A DNA stretch of 64,000 nt. Origin: CAWAMR01 sp963783095. Lineage in GTDB: Bacteria > Planctomycetota > Planctomycetia > Gemmatales > Gemmataceae. Below, piece by piece: positions 29,582-38,703 of the stretch. The translations under genes and the position numbers were made by a program. The DNA is taken from assembly GCA_963783095.1 (NCBI GenBank), contig CAWAMR010000002.1, positions 310,001-374,000 on the forward strand, in the 5' to 3' direction. Below the pieces are notes generated by a model. That model saw only the letters and a list, made by a program, of their open reading frames with translations. It ran no database searches and was not told where the DNA came from. The stretch's first letter is position 1. The number at the start of each line of letters is the position of its first letter.

Positions 29582-31204
29582 TTAAGGTTTCTTGATATAC
29601 ATGCTCCCGGCGCAAAGGGAAATGCCAATCAGAATCACAAGAATTGCGCTGACGATGGGCAAAGCTTTCATCCATCGATGTTCTCGCCATTTCATGTTGC
29701 CGGCTCGACTCGCGCGAAGCACAGCGATCCCTACTGCTACCAGAGTCGCTGCCAGACCCGCGCTGAAGCTGCAAAGCAGTGGAAGGGCGTAGCGCAATTG
29801 ATCGGTTGAGATCGCGATTCCCAACATCAGTATCGCATCCCAGCACGGGATCAGCCCACCGGTAATGCCGAGCACGAGCAGCCGACTCCAGGTTGCCGTG
29901 GAATCGATCCCATGAGAATGGGAGTGTTCTGCTCCTTCGGCGTGCGAATGATTGTGGCCGAAAAGGTGAATGTGGTCGGATTTTCCTGCCAGTCTGCTGA
30001 TCAGAATCCACATTCCCAAAAGGATGATGACCAAGCCGCCAACCAATCCGAGCGTATTTTTGACATCTTCACGATCCGCATCGGGATACCACACCCACAG
30101 CCCAAGAGCGATCAGGATGACCAAGCCGGTGTGACTGATGGTGGTCACAATACCGAGGAAAATCGCATGATTCACGGTTCCCTTTTCACCCACTAGATAG
30201 GCAGCGACAAGGGTCTTGCCGTGTCCAGGCGTCAAAGCGTGAGCAGCTCCGAAGAAAAAGGCAAACAGCAACAGGATCGGCAATCCGTAAGACGACTCCA
30301 GAAGTGCTCGCAACCCATCTTTGAGGAGCCGATTCAAAAGTGACGATGATTCGGTGGGAGGCGCTTCGATCGGAGGCGGTGCGATCGTATCCGTTACAGA
30401 GGGCCGCGCTGTCGTCGAGGGCAACTCCAAGGGAGCATCGACTTTGGCTCCGAAGGCTTCAATGAATGGCTCCCCTATTAATCTAGGTTGAGGTAGCAGT
30501 TCCAAGGGAGCATCGACTTTGGCTCCGAAGGCTTCAATGAACGGCTCCCCTTTTAATCTAGGTTGAGGTAGCAGTTCGGGGGGCCGGTCGAAGGTCGCTG
30601 TCAAAGTGCGTTGCTTTCTTTCATCGAGATTCGGAAGTTTTCGTTGGCTAGGCTCCGTGAAGTCGAGAAAAGTGACCGACTCCACGGTATCGAATGTCAG
30701 TTTCAGTGTACCTTTCTTGTCGGAGAAATTGATTTCTTCAAACTCGAAACGGTTATTCCTTAGCAGAGGCTTGATCGGAGCGCGAAAGACAAAAAAGAAT
30801 TGCACCGAATCGGGGTGAGAGAAACTCGTTTTTGATGCTTGAAAAGCGAGCGGCTTATCGTTGAGCGTTGCGACAAGATGATCGGGAATGACGAGCCGCA
30901 TTCGTTCGATGAAAGAACGAGCAAAGTCATCGAGAGTCAATTTACGAGATTGATCGAGCTTGAACCCTGAATCGTTTTGCCCGACATCGTGAAAGAGTGT
31001 GAAGGGATCGATTTCAAGCCGGTAAGTAACGACTACTTGATCCGCTTTGACCACGACCGTGATATTCCGGTCGTACTCGGATTTGGGAACCGGATGAGCG
31101 CTCGACACGCCGGTGCTCAATAGCCACGCGACGACACTCAGCTTGAAAAGCAATGAACGGGGCGTCCGTTCGCAAAACCGATGGGTTGAGAGAGTGCCGG
31201 ACAT
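29582..31204 (-). CDS. nickel/cobalt exporter-like (RcnA/HoxN family) with an N-terminal periplasmic domain
   Basis: About 540 residues. A signal peptide (LLFKLSVVAWLLSTGVSSAH) leads to a periplasmic DUF-like domain of about 200 residues, then a linker containing a 25-residue segment repeated twice (GEPFIEAFGAKVDAPLEL), then six or seven membrane spans. The transporter signature is GAAHALTPGHGKTLVAAYL and GITGGLIPCWDAILML. A His-rich loop, HIHLFGHNHSHAEGAEHSH, lies between spans, typical of metal handling. ATG 31204 is preferred as the signal peptide follows it directly. Likely role: divalent metal efflux or uptake (inference). Confidence 0.88.
   Translation of the reverse strand: MSGTLSTHRFCERTPRSLLFKLSVVAWLLSTGVSSAHPVPKSEYDRNITVVVKADQVVVTYRLEIDPFTLFHDVGQNDSGFKLDQSRKLTLDDFARSFIERMRLVIPDHLVATLNDKPLAFQASKTSFSHPDSVQFFFVFRAPIKPLLRNNRFEFEEINFSDKKGTLKLTFDTVESVTFLDFTEPSQRKLPNLDERKQRTLTATFDRPPELLPQPRLKGEPFIEAFGAKVDAPLELLPQPRLIGEPFIEAFGAKVDAPLELPSTTARPSVTDTIAPPPIEAPPTESSSLLNRLLKDGLRALLESSYGLPILLLFAFFFGAAHALTPGHGKTLVAAYLVGEKGTVNHAIFLGIVTTISHTGLVILIALGLWVWYPDADREDVKNTLGLVGGLVIILLGMWILISRLAGKSDHIHLFGHNHSHAEGAEHSHSHGIDSTATWSRLLVLGITGGLIPCWDAILMLGIAISTDQLRYALPLLCSFSAGLAATLVAVGIAVLRASRAGNMKWREHRWMKALPIVSAILVILIGISLCAGSMYIKKP
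30426..30575. repeat. 75-bp in-frame tandem duplication
   Basis: Units 30426-30500 and 30501-30575 differ at two positions. The duplication adds 25 residues to the periplasmic linker of the metal transporter without breaking the frame. Confidence 0.9.
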
Positions 31205-31232
31205 TGATACCCGATACCTTTTGGACCTATTT

Positions 31233-31514
31233 TTATCTACGATTTTGTAAAGGAATTTTGTCACCGTATTCCACATAATCATCATTGTCAATCGAACTGA
31301 TAATTTTTATACTGTGATTGCACCATTTGGCATCGGAGTGAAGCAAACGGATCGCAGATTCTGCTGCTTCACTCGGAACAAATACATGGTATACTTTTGA
31401 TCCTTCAATTGCGCACTGAATATCATGGTTTCTAAGCAATCCTTCAAAGTAAATGTGCACATTCTTGTCCAGACCGCCCAGTTCCGCAATTGCTTTCCAA
31501 CCTGCTCGCCACAT
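31233..31514 (-). CDS. hypothetical protein, DUF2007-like
   Basis: A 93-residue protein from ATG 31514, which has GGAGAA upstream. The sequence HIYFEGLLRNHDIQCAIEG followed by VFVPSEAAESAIRLL resembles the small ferredoxin-like-fold DUF2007 proteins (a putative signal-transducing domain that begins with reading an address-like position in two strands). The match is by impression only. It lies just upstream of the metal transporter on the same strand with a 28-bp gap, so they may be co-transcribed. Confidence 0.55.
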   Translation of the reverse strand: MWRAGWKAIAELGGLDKNVHIYFEGLLRNHDIQCAIEGSKVYHVFVPSEAAESAIRLLHSDAKWCNHSIKIISSIDNDDYVEYGDKIPLQNRR

Positions 31515-31562
31515 AGGATTCTCCTTCAAGTCATACCCACATTATCATCTTCTCCGACACCC

Positions 31563-32180
31563 TCATTGAAACGTCAGCTGAGAATAGAGAAAGTCCGGGA
31601 CACCATTCGCCACTTGGAGGTATTGTTCAATCACTAATTGTAGTTGCTGCTGTTTGCAAATACCTGAAGGACAAGAACTTCGCACTACCACAGTAATTGT
31701 GAGTTTTCGATTGCCCGTATCACCAGGATTAACGACAATCGTAGGTTCATCTTCGTCGGAAACTGCAATTTGTCGGGCCGGACACGGGTTTCCCTGCTGA
31801 AGGTGGCTTTGCCATTGGGGAAACTGATTCAGTCTTGTCTGGACCAGATTTTGTGATGTACCCGCCGGCCATCCCGGTTGTGCCACATTCTGCACTTCAT
31901 TCCACTCGAAAACGCAATCTGAACGGCAACTCGATTGGTGGTAGGAAAGCACAAATGAAATCTTCAATTTGTGGCCAAATCGCTTCCCGCTATCATAGAC
32001 GGGAGGTCGTTGTTCTTTTGGTTCAGCCGCACTTGAAAGAATCAATTGAAGATCAGCATCATTCTTAAATGCATCGGGAATGATCCAACTCCAATGATCC
32101 AAAGTCAAAGCTTCGACACAGCAACAACAGATTGTCGGGTTTTGGGTTGTTACTCCCTGCGACATATTATGCACCAGCAA
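31563..32180 (-). CDS. hypothetical protein, cysteine-rich start
   Basis: Up to 205 residues, perhaps from a Met five codons further in. It holds a run of four cysteines near the N-terminus (TICCCCVEALTLDHWSW), a central region with paired cysteines, and a beta-rich C-terminal part (NRKLTITVVVRSSCPSGIC). Composition is protein-like and the frame is long. I recognise no family, signal or membrane segment. It precedes the DUF2007-like gene on the same strand. Confidence 0.5.
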   Translation of the reverse strand: MLVHNMSQGVTTQNPTICCCCVEALTLDHWSWIIPDAFKNDADLQLILSSAAEPKEQRPPVYDSGKRFGHKLKISFVLSYHQSSCRSDCVFEWNEVQNVAQPGWPAGTSQNLVQTRLNQFPQWQSHLQQGNPCPARQIAVSDEDEPTIVVNPGDTGNRKLTITVVVRSSCPSGICKQQQLQLVIEQYLQVANGVPDFLYSQLTFQ

Positions 32181-32260
32181 CCAGTAAGTTTGCAGTTCCG
32201 ACCGGGCTTTTGCCTGACCCGGCTCGCCTTGGCCTTGGTATCAATTTCCAATGTCTGAGC

Positions 32261-33397
32261 TTATTTCTTTGGTTTGCAATGACTGAGTGTCATCATCACG
32301 TAGCCGGTCACGAGATTCGGTTCGCCTTCCAGCCAGCGATCGTTTTCGTTCACCCAGGAGCCATCGGCCTTTTGACGCTTCTTCAATGCTTCGAACAATT
32401 CCGCGCGCCAGTCATGTTTCTTACCCTCGGCATCGACGAGGATATCGACTTCGGCAACCGTGAGCGCCTTGGCCATCGTGTGGTAGTAGTAGTATAGGCC
32501 GCGATGTCCCAGTTCCTTCGGCATTCCTGGATTCGCATCGAGCGTATAGGTTTTGGAAATCCATTCAAAAGCCTTTTTGACGCGGGGGTCATCTTTCGAG
32601 ACTCCGCAGTAAATCATGCTCTTGATGCCGGCGTAGGTCATGCTGCCGTAGCCGTTGAGAGGAGCCTTCGGATCGTCGGTTGTTTTGGTTTGTCCACCGC
32701 CGGCAGCGGAGTAAATGAAACTGCCGTCGTTGATCTTGCCGGCCCAGGGACGGTCGTTGTACTCGTTCTTGAAGTTTTGGCATCGACTCACGAAGACCAG
32801 GGCCTTCTTCAGCGCTGGGTCGTCGGAGGATACGCCGGCATCACGCAGGGCATCGATGTAGAATTGCGTGTTTGAGAGGTCGGGACGCGATTTGCTGTCG
32901 TAGCCTGCACCACCAAAGAAGTCATCGCTCTGTTTTTTCCCTTCCTCTTCATCCCATTGCAGCTTCTTCAGGAATTTCACGCCATCGCCGACGATCGCCT
33001 TGTATTTGTCGGGACGTTTGGCCGCCATGAGTGCCATAACATTGATGCTGGTGACATAATTCTGCAAGCCAACCGCGGCGTCGTTGCCGGCGATGTGGCC
33101 GGCCTTCGCATTCACGAGCGACTCGATGAATTTCAAGCCTTTGGCAGCGGGTTCTTCATCCGGAGTAACCTTGCCGGATTCCAGCAATCCAGTGACGACC
33201 ACGCCGGTGACACCCCGGTTGCGAAAAGCCTGAAACGGCCCCCAACTGCCGTCGGGATTCTGAGAACCCTTTAGGAAATCGAGGGCTTTGTCGGTGACCT
33301 TTTTCCAGTCATCTTGTGTCGGTCCGATCGCCCGACCAAGACTTGAGGCCAGAGCAAGCCCTACAGGGGTAAGTAGGAAAGTTCGACGGTCAAGCAT
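32261..33397 (-). CDS. prenyltransferase/squalene-oxidase-repeat protein, exported
   Basis: 378 residues from ATG 33397, beginning with a twin-arginine-like MLDRRTFLLTPVGLALASSL. The rest is an alpha/alpha barrel of squalene-cyclase-type repeats: ALDFLKGSQNPDGSWGP, KKRQKADGSWVNENDRW, with GYVMMTLS closing. The DxDD motif that makes true cyclases catalytic is not visible, so a non-cyclase role at the cell surface is likely; such proteins are common in planctomycetes. A 21-bp inverted repeat separates it from the PQQ protein upstream. Confidence 0.85.
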   Translation of the reverse strand: MLDRRTFLLTPVGLALASSLGRAIGPTQDDWKKVTDKALDFLKGSQNPDGSWGPFQAFRNRGVTGVVVTGLLESGKVTPDEEPAAKGLKFIESLVNAKAGHIAGNDAAVGLQNYVTSINVMALMAAKRPDKYKAIVGDGVKFLKKLQWDEEEGKKQSDDFFGGAGYDSKSRPDLSNTQFYIDALRDAGVSSDDPALKKALVFVSRCQNFKNEYNDRPWAGKINDGSFIYSAAGGGQTKTTDDPKAPLNGYGSMTYAGIKSMIYCGVSKDDPRVKKAFEWISKTYTLDANPGMPKELGHRGLYYYYHTMAKALTVAEVDILVDAEGKKHDWRAELFEALKKRQKADGSWVNENDRWLEGEPNLVTGYVMMTLSHCKPKK

Positions 33398-33468
33398 GGG
33401 GTGACTCCAGAAGGGACGAGTGTTGTTTTTATTGTAGCCGAGATGGAATGGAGATACCAGTAAATGCT

Positions 33469-33530
33469 GACAAGGTGACAAGGTGACAAGGTGACCGGGA
33501 ATGGATTTTGTCACCTTGTCACCTTGTCAC
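33469..33530. repeat. gtgacaagg tandem/inverted repeat hairpin
   Basis: Three and a bit copies of gacaaggt at 33469-33495 face an inverted copy at 33510-33530. A perfect 21-bp stem with a 14-nt loop is possible. It lies between two leftward genes and could end transcription of the PQQ gene, but no T-run follows on the minus strand. Confidence 0.75.
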
Positions 33531-33562
33531 GAATGGCAAAGTTTTGCCGTAAAGCACGGAGA

Positions 33563-34969
33563 CTATTTGATACAGAAAACATGATCCGTGCCGCGCAGGA
33601 AGATGTTGTTGCCGACCACCGCAGCGGATGACCAGAACATTTCATCCAGTTTGTTGGTACCAAGCACCTTGAATTCCTTGCCCGCCTGAAGCACAAAGGT
33701 TTGCCCATCCTCATCCATGCAGAAGATCTTGCCGTCACATGCCCACGGCGACGCTGTGATGCCCTTTGCCTTCGGCAGCCTTTCCTTGCGATAGGCTTCT
33801 TTTCCCGTTTTCGCATCATAGCAACTGATCGTTCCGCCGCGTTGATCGGCGATGTACAGGCAGCCGTCGTAAAGCAGCGGCGATGCCATCGAAGGTGCGC
33901 CGCCTTTTGCCGTCCAGGCGATGAACTCGGTCGAGCTCTCGCCATCCTTGGGGGTGATGTTCCCCTTCGCGCCGGCTTTCACCGCGTAGAGGGGGGTCGA
34001 ACTCATGGGCCCACTGGTGCCGACATAGAGCATTTCTTCGTTCCCGACTGGGGTGGCATTGCTGGAAACCCCTCTACCGGAGAAATGCAATTCCCAAAGG
34101 ACATCGCCGTTGGCGGGGTCATAAGATATGACGCCGACCGATCCGAGACAGATGAGTTCCTTACGATTCTTGTTCTTCCACACGACAGGTGAAGACCATG
34201 AGGATTTATCGGAACGCTCCTTCTTCCAGATTTGTGTACCATCTTTCTTGTCGAGCGCAATGACAAACGATTTCTCTTCGTTGTCGCTTTTGATGAAGAT
34301 CCGATCGCCGTCGAGAACGGGTGAACTTCCGGTGCCGAAGCCGAATTGCATCTTGTACGTGCCGAGATCCTTCTCCCAAACTTTCTTTCCGGTCATGTCG
34401 TAGCAATACAGCCCATGCACGCCGAAGTAGGCGTAGATGTGTTCCCCGTCCGTAACGGGAGTTTCGGAGGCGTAGGTATTGGTCGAATGAATGGCAATGA
34501 GCGGTTTTTTCTCGGCGACCACTTTCTTCCAGAGTTCGTTACCATTGGTGCGATCCAGACAATGAATCTCCCAACGATAAGTAACATCGGGCGGTTTTCC
34601 TCCACCAAAACCACCTTTCGGAAAGCCGCCACCTTTGGGAAACCCTCCGCCGCCTTTGGGAAAACCACCACCTTTGGGGAAGCCGCCGCCACCACCGAAA
34701 TTCATGGGCTTCGGTTTCGTCTGTTTATCCGTGACCGCAGTGGTGATGATGACCTTATCGCCGACCACAATCGGCGAGGCCCAGCCCACGCCGGGTATTT
34801 CGGTGGTCCAGGCAATGTTCTTGTCCTTACTCCATTCGCTCGACGGCTTGGCATCCTTGGCCACGCCCGATCCATCGGAACCCCGGAACTGCGTCCAGTC
34901 AGCTCCCTGAGTGGTAGCCGACAATGCTATACAGCCCAGGAGCAGGATCAATCCGAATCGGAAACGCAT
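33563..34969 (-). CDS. PQQ-like beta-propeller protein, exported, with Gly-Phe-Pro-Lys insert
   Basis: 468 residues from ATG 34969, which has GGAG at the right distance. The signal peptide (MRFRFGLILLLGCIALSATT) is followed by the planctomycete start ADWTQFRGSDGSGVAKD. The rest is an eight-bladed PQQ-like/BamB-like propeller, blades marked by repeated phrases such as CLDRTNGNELWKKV, ALDKKDGTQIWKKE and CYDAKTGKEAYRKE. Between blades one and two sits a low-complexity insert of about 40 residues made of GGGFPKGG units. No PQQ-dependent dehydrogenase catalytic residues are evident. Periplasmic scaffold or binding role is likely. Confidence 0.9.
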   Translation of the reverse strand: MRFRFGLILLLGCIALSATTQGADWTQFRGSDGSGVAKDAKPSSEWSKDKNIAWTTEIPGVGWASPIVVGDKVIITTAVTDKQTKPKPMNFGGGGGFPKGGGFPKGGGGFPKGGGFPKGGFGGGKPPDVTYRWEIHCLDRTNGNELWKKVVAEKKPLIAIHSTNTYASETPVTDGEHIYAYFGVHGLYCYDMTGKKVWEKDLGTYKMQFGFGTGSSPVLDGDRIFIKSDNEEKSFVIALDKKDGTQIWKKERSDKSSWSSPVVWKNKNRKELICLGSVGVISYDPANGDVLWELHFSGRGVSSNATPVGNEEMLYVGTSGPMSSTPLYAVKAGAKGNITPKDGESSTEFIAWTAKGGAPSMASPLLYDGCLYIADQRGGTISCYDAKTGKEAYRKERLPKAKGITASPWACDGKIFCMDEDGQTFVLQAGKEFKVLGTNKLDEMFWSSAAVVGNNIFLRGTDHVFCIK

Positions 34970-35130
34970 GAGATTCTCCATGTAACCAGATGTGAAAATG
35001 ATGAAGGAGTCTAACGCAACAGAAATGAAAAAAAGATGAGAATGAGACGATGTTGACAGAAGGGATTGAATCGAGTTTAATCTTTTTGACCTCAGGGCGG
35101 TTGGACACCCTGAGGCGACCTATTAATTGG

Positions 35131-35325
35131 TCAAGGAGTCATGCGAGTCGAAGCGGTTCTTCGATTCCGTCGGAATTGCCGATAGATCCGCAGTGAAACC
35201 GCGACTACTAACAGGCCGTAGGACAGCGTAGCGGCCTCTCCATTTACAAGATGGAGCGCTGCGAGACTGGTGTAAGCAAGAAGCTCGAGCACCAGACTCA
35301 TCCCAATCCTTGGGTAGGTCTTCAT
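35131..35325 (-). CDS. small membrane protein
   Basis: A 64-residue protein from ATG 35325, preceded by an unusually strong AAGGAGGTG ribosome site. Two hydrophobic helices (MSLVLELLAYTSLAALHLV and TLSYGLLVVAVSLRIY) are followed by an Arg-rich cytoplasmic-type tail (RRNRRTASTRM). I recognise no family. Two tandem hairpins lie in its upstream region (35348-35401). The strong Shine-Dalgarno is the main evidence that this is translated. Confidence 0.65.
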   Translation of the reverse strand: MKTYPRIGMSLVLELLAYTSLAALHLVNGEAATLSYGLLVVAVSLRIYRQFRRNRRTASTRMTP

Positions 35326-35347
35326 GACCACACCTCCTTGTTAAAAC

Positions 35348-35401
35348 GGCCGAAAGCAACCGTGCTTCCGGCAGAACAACCCGGTTTGGACCGGGTTGTT
35401 C
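35348..35401. terminator. two adjacent hairpins between an M16 operon and a small membrane gene
   Basis: The stronger stem is perfect: gaacaacccggt at 35374-35385 pairs with 35390-35401 around a four-base loop. Next to it gccgaaagca (from about 35349) pairs with tgcttccggc with one mismatch. They lie 150 bp past the M16 gene stop on the minus strand and just ahead of the 64-residue gene. Terminator or leader structure; no T-run is seen. Confidence 0.5.
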
Positions 35402-35550
35402 CGTTTCAACTCTACCCGACGAATAATTCCGATTGCGGGGATTGCCTAAAGAAATGTGCCGTAGATGTGTTCATGCAAACACACATAGAAACGGTTATAT
35501 CTGTTATGCTTTCATAGTAGTTGCAAATTGATTTTACTTAACGCTGAATA

Positions 35551-36807
35551 TCACCCAACTGGCTTCTGCCCGGCAAATGTCTCCAATGGCCCAAGGGTCA
35601 ACGTCGTGTACTCCGTGATCGGATAGCGATCCAACACCTCGCGGATCGTGTCCATTGTCACGGCATCCCACTGAGCCAGTTCATCGTCGAGCGTGCGGAA
35701 TTGTTGCAAATACGCCCAATCTTTGCAGATCGCCATGAGCCGGCGATGGGTTCGCTCGACGCTTAACACCTCGCGCGACATGATCTTGGTCCGGGCCTGA
35801 TTCAACTCCTCCGGCGTGATGCCATTCTCCTGTATATCGGTCAAAATCTCCTGGACGATCTCATAACACGTTTCAGCTTTGTCCGGTGCGCAGTTGAAAG
35901 ATGTGTAGAAGGCACCCGCACTATCGCATTCATCTGCACCCATTCCTGCATCTTCGGCAAGCCCCGGATCGGTCAAAGCCCAGAACAGTCGGCTCCCCGT
36001 GCCATCGCCGATCACCGTAGTCAGCAAGCCCGCCGCATAACGCAAAGTTGAATCGGCTGGGGGAGAGGGAGAAATCATGATCGCGTATTGCTGAGACACC
36101 TTTTCCACAGGCCGCTTCACGACGTGAACGCCTCCCGTGCCTTTGACCTCGCGCCGTTGCAGACGTTCCCTTTGACCTCCCGGCCAGTGCGAGCATGCTT
36201 TCTCGATCAGTTCCACAAGTTTGGGGAACTCATAGTTCCCGGCAGCTGCGACAAAGATATTCGGTGTGACGTAGCGCTTATCGAAATACCGCGCCATTTG
36301 ATCCCGGCTCAGCGCGGTGATACTTGCCGTCGAACCGAGGACGCTATTGCCCAGCGGATGCTCGCCGTAATACGTCTTTCGAGCCTGCTCGACGGCCGCT
36401 GAGCCAGGCTGGACTTCATAGCGAACGATTTCGTCGAGAATCACTTTCTTTTCGGTTGTGAAATCTTCGAGCCGCAGACTCGGCCGCATGATGTCGGCAA
36501 GAACATCGACCGCTTCCGGAAGAAACTCCGGCAGAAAAGCGGCGTGAAAAACGGTGTTTTCTTCGCTGGTGAAGGCATTATTGTTGGCACCGATCCTGGC
36601 AAAATCGCGGTTGACGGCAGAGGCATCCCGGCGCTGGGTTCCTTTGAAGACCATGTGTTCGAGAAAATGCGATACACCGGAAACATCAGGAGTTTCATCG
36701 CGCGCGCCGGTTTGAACCCAGAAAGCAACAGCGGTACACAACGCCGCCGGGTTGGTCTCGCCGATGATTTGCAAGCCATTCGACAAGACATGTTGATGAA
36801 AAGACAT
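35551..36807 (-). CDS. M16 family zinc peptidase, catalytic subunit
   Basis: A 418-residue pitrilysin-type (processing-peptidase-like) protease. The inverted zinc motif HFLEHMVFKGT lies near residue 47, with the distal Glu in the EENTVFHAAFLPEFL/VDVLADIM region. The C-terminal half carries the substrate-binding repeat (SRLFWALTDPGLAEDAG). Such proteins work as pairs with a non-catalytic M16 subunit; that partner is the gene 15 bp upstream. No signal peptide is visible, so the pair seems cytoplasmic. Last gene of the HAD-GNAT-M16-M16 run. Confidence 0.92.
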   Translation of the reverse strand: MSFHQHVLSNGLQIIGETNPAALCTAVAFWVQTGARDETPDVSGVSHFLEHMVFKGTQRRDASAVNRDFARIGANNNAFTSEENTVFHAAFLPEFLPEAVDVLADIMRPSLRLEDFTTEKKVILDEIVRYEVQPGSAAVEQARKTYYGEHPLGNSVLGSTASITALSRDQMARYFDKRYVTPNIFVAAAGNYEFPKLVELIEKACSHWPGGQRERLQRREVKGTGGVHVVKRPVEKVSQQYAIMISPSPPADSTLRYAAGLLTTVIGDGTGSRLFWALTDPGLAEDAGMGADECDSAGAFYTSFNCAPDKAETCYEIVQEILTDIQENGITPEELNQARTKIMSREVLSVERTHRRLMAICKDWAYLQQFRTLDDELAQWDAVTMDTIREVLDRYPITEYTTLTLGPLETFAGQKPVG

Positions 36808-36822
36808 AGGGTTCCTCGAGAG

Positions 36823-38055
36823 CTAACTCTGGAAATCCAAAGGTGCTGGGCCAAGCGTAACGATGGTGAAATCTTTTGCGGGATAGCGATCGACGTAATC
36901 GAGAATCGCCTTGACAGCCAATCCGTTGATGTTCGACTGCACTTCATCGAGAGGAACAATCCGTCCCAGATAGTACCAGTCGTTACTCAACGATAAAACT
37001 CGCGCGTAGGTCGATTCCTGCCGCATAATCATCGAGGATTTTAGCCCCACTTTTACGCCGCCAGTTCATCTTCCTCGATGCCGTCCTTGAGACGCTTTAG
37101 TTCCGCGATCAGCAAATCGAGTGTTTGTTGGGCATCTTCGGGGCGGGAGCCAGCGTAGCATATTACATTGGCTTGATCCGGAAATGATTCGTAGCTCGCA
37201 TAAACGGAATAGCACAGTCCGTGCTTTTCCCGGATGTTTGAGAATAACCGGGAACTCATATCCATCGACAGCACGGCGACAGCGCCCGTGGCGTTATAGT
37301 AATCCGGATGGGGCCGGGGCACGCTCGGATATGCCAACGTGATTTGCGTCTGTTCCAGATCCTTCATGACATGATCGCTTCTGCGCGAAGCGGTTCCCAG
37401 CTTCATCTTGGGAAGGTCTTTTGCCTGCCAATCTCCGAAAAGTTGCTCGACTTTGTCTTTCAACTCGGCCCAGTGAATATCACCCGCCACCGCCAGGATG
37501 CATTCCTTGGGATGGAACAGCCTGGCGTGTTGTTTTCTTAATGCACCGATGGTCAAACTCTGCACACCTTCGATGGAGCCGCGCGTGTCCCTGCCCAGAG
37601 GTTCCGGATAATGCCTCCTGCGGAGTTCCACCATGACCCGTGCCTGCGGTTCATCTTCGAGTGCTTGAATATCCTGAATCGCCAGCGATTGCGACGCCTC
37701 CAAATCTTCCTCCGGAAGCTGAGGTTTGCGGAGGATGTCGGCATAGATGTCGAGTGCAGCAGGCAGATTCCGGGCCAGGGTGATCCCGGCAAAGTGCATG
37801 TTGATCAGGCTGGCCGACTCGCTGCGATCCACGCCGAGGTTATCGAGCGCATCAGAAAGTTCTCTGCTGTCGCGGTTGCCCGCTGCGCGACATCATTTCC
37901 GCAAGGACGGTAGACAAGCCAAGTTGATTGACCGGGTCATTCACGCAGCCTGCCGGCAGCATGAATTTGAACGCAGCGGAGCGCACGTGCGGCATGCGTT
38001 CCGCGAGCAGGGTCAAACCATTGGGAAAGGTGTGCGTATAGATTTCTTGCGGCAT
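36823..38055 (-). CDS. M16 family protein, non-catalytic partner, two frameshifts
   Basis: About 410 residues read in three frames from ATG 38055 (MPQEIYTHTFPNGLTLLAER). The place of the zinc motif holds STVLAEMMS, without HxxEH, so this is the inactive subunit. One shift near 37870 leads to VDRSESASLINMHFAG and the central domain (LRKQHARLFHPKECILAVAG, RLFSNIREKHGLCYSVYASY); another near 37055 leads to the end MRQESTYARVLSLSNDWYYL. All domains expected of M16 are present in order, pointing to sequence error rather than loss. Confidence 0.85.
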
Positions 38056-38133
38056 TCGTTCGTTGTCCTCTGCAGCGAAGCGATCGTCCGTTCCAATGGG
38101 CACGATCGGCCGCGGCAGTTAGCTGTCGAATCC

Positions 38134-38703
38134 TCAGATGGTGTACCATTCCTCGCAGGTTGGCACTTCGCGGAAGATCGTCTTTTTGATCGAAAAGCCA
38201 ACTTCGTGATAGAGCCGGATTGCTCGCAAATTGCGAGCCGTCACTTCGAGAAAAACTCGCCGCAGTCCCACGGCATAAAATCCCTGCACGGCCTTGAGCA
38301 AGAGTGACTTTCCGAGTCCCCGACCCCTGTATTGCGGCACCACTCCAAGGTTTTGGATGGCTCCGATCCCATCCGGACCTTGGAGACCTTGGATTGTCCC
38401 GCAAAAACGGTCGCCGCGCACCACCAGCCAGGTCGCCTCGGGACAGAAGCCGGGTTTCTCGCGGATGGCCTGCATCAATTCTATGCATCCATCCAAACCA
38501 GCGAGTTTCGGAAAGATCGTTGTATCAAGTTGCCTTTGAAAACTGAGCCATTTTACCCGCGCGTGGGTTTCCAGAAGTTCTTCCTTCCACGGCAACCAGG
38601 TAAAACCGGCTGGAAGTTCGGAAGCTTCCGGTGCATCCCGAAGTTCGATTTCCATCCGGAATCGTTTGAAATAGGTGGTCGTTGCCATTGCGTCAAACCT
38701 CAT
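38134..38703 (-). CDS. GNAT family N-acetyltransferase
   Basis: 189 residues with the acetyl-CoA site in the C-terminal half: LGVVPQYRGRGLGKSLLLKA (motif A, the RGRGLG loop) and FLEVTARNLRAIRLYHEVGF. The first Met overlaps the stop of the upstream HAD gene as ATGA, so the two are probably translationally coupled. The N-terminal part is less conserved. The acyl acceptor is unknown. Confidence 0.88.
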   Translation of the reverse strand: MRFDAMATTTYFKRFRMEIELRDAPEASELPAGFTWLPWKEELLETHARVKWLSFQRQLDTTIFPKLAGLDGCIELMQAIREKPGFCPEATWLVVRGDRFCGTIQGLQGPDGIGAIQNLGVVPQYRGRGLGKSLLLKAVQGFYAVGLRRVFLEVTARNLRAIRLYHEVGFSIKKTIFREVPTCEEWYTI

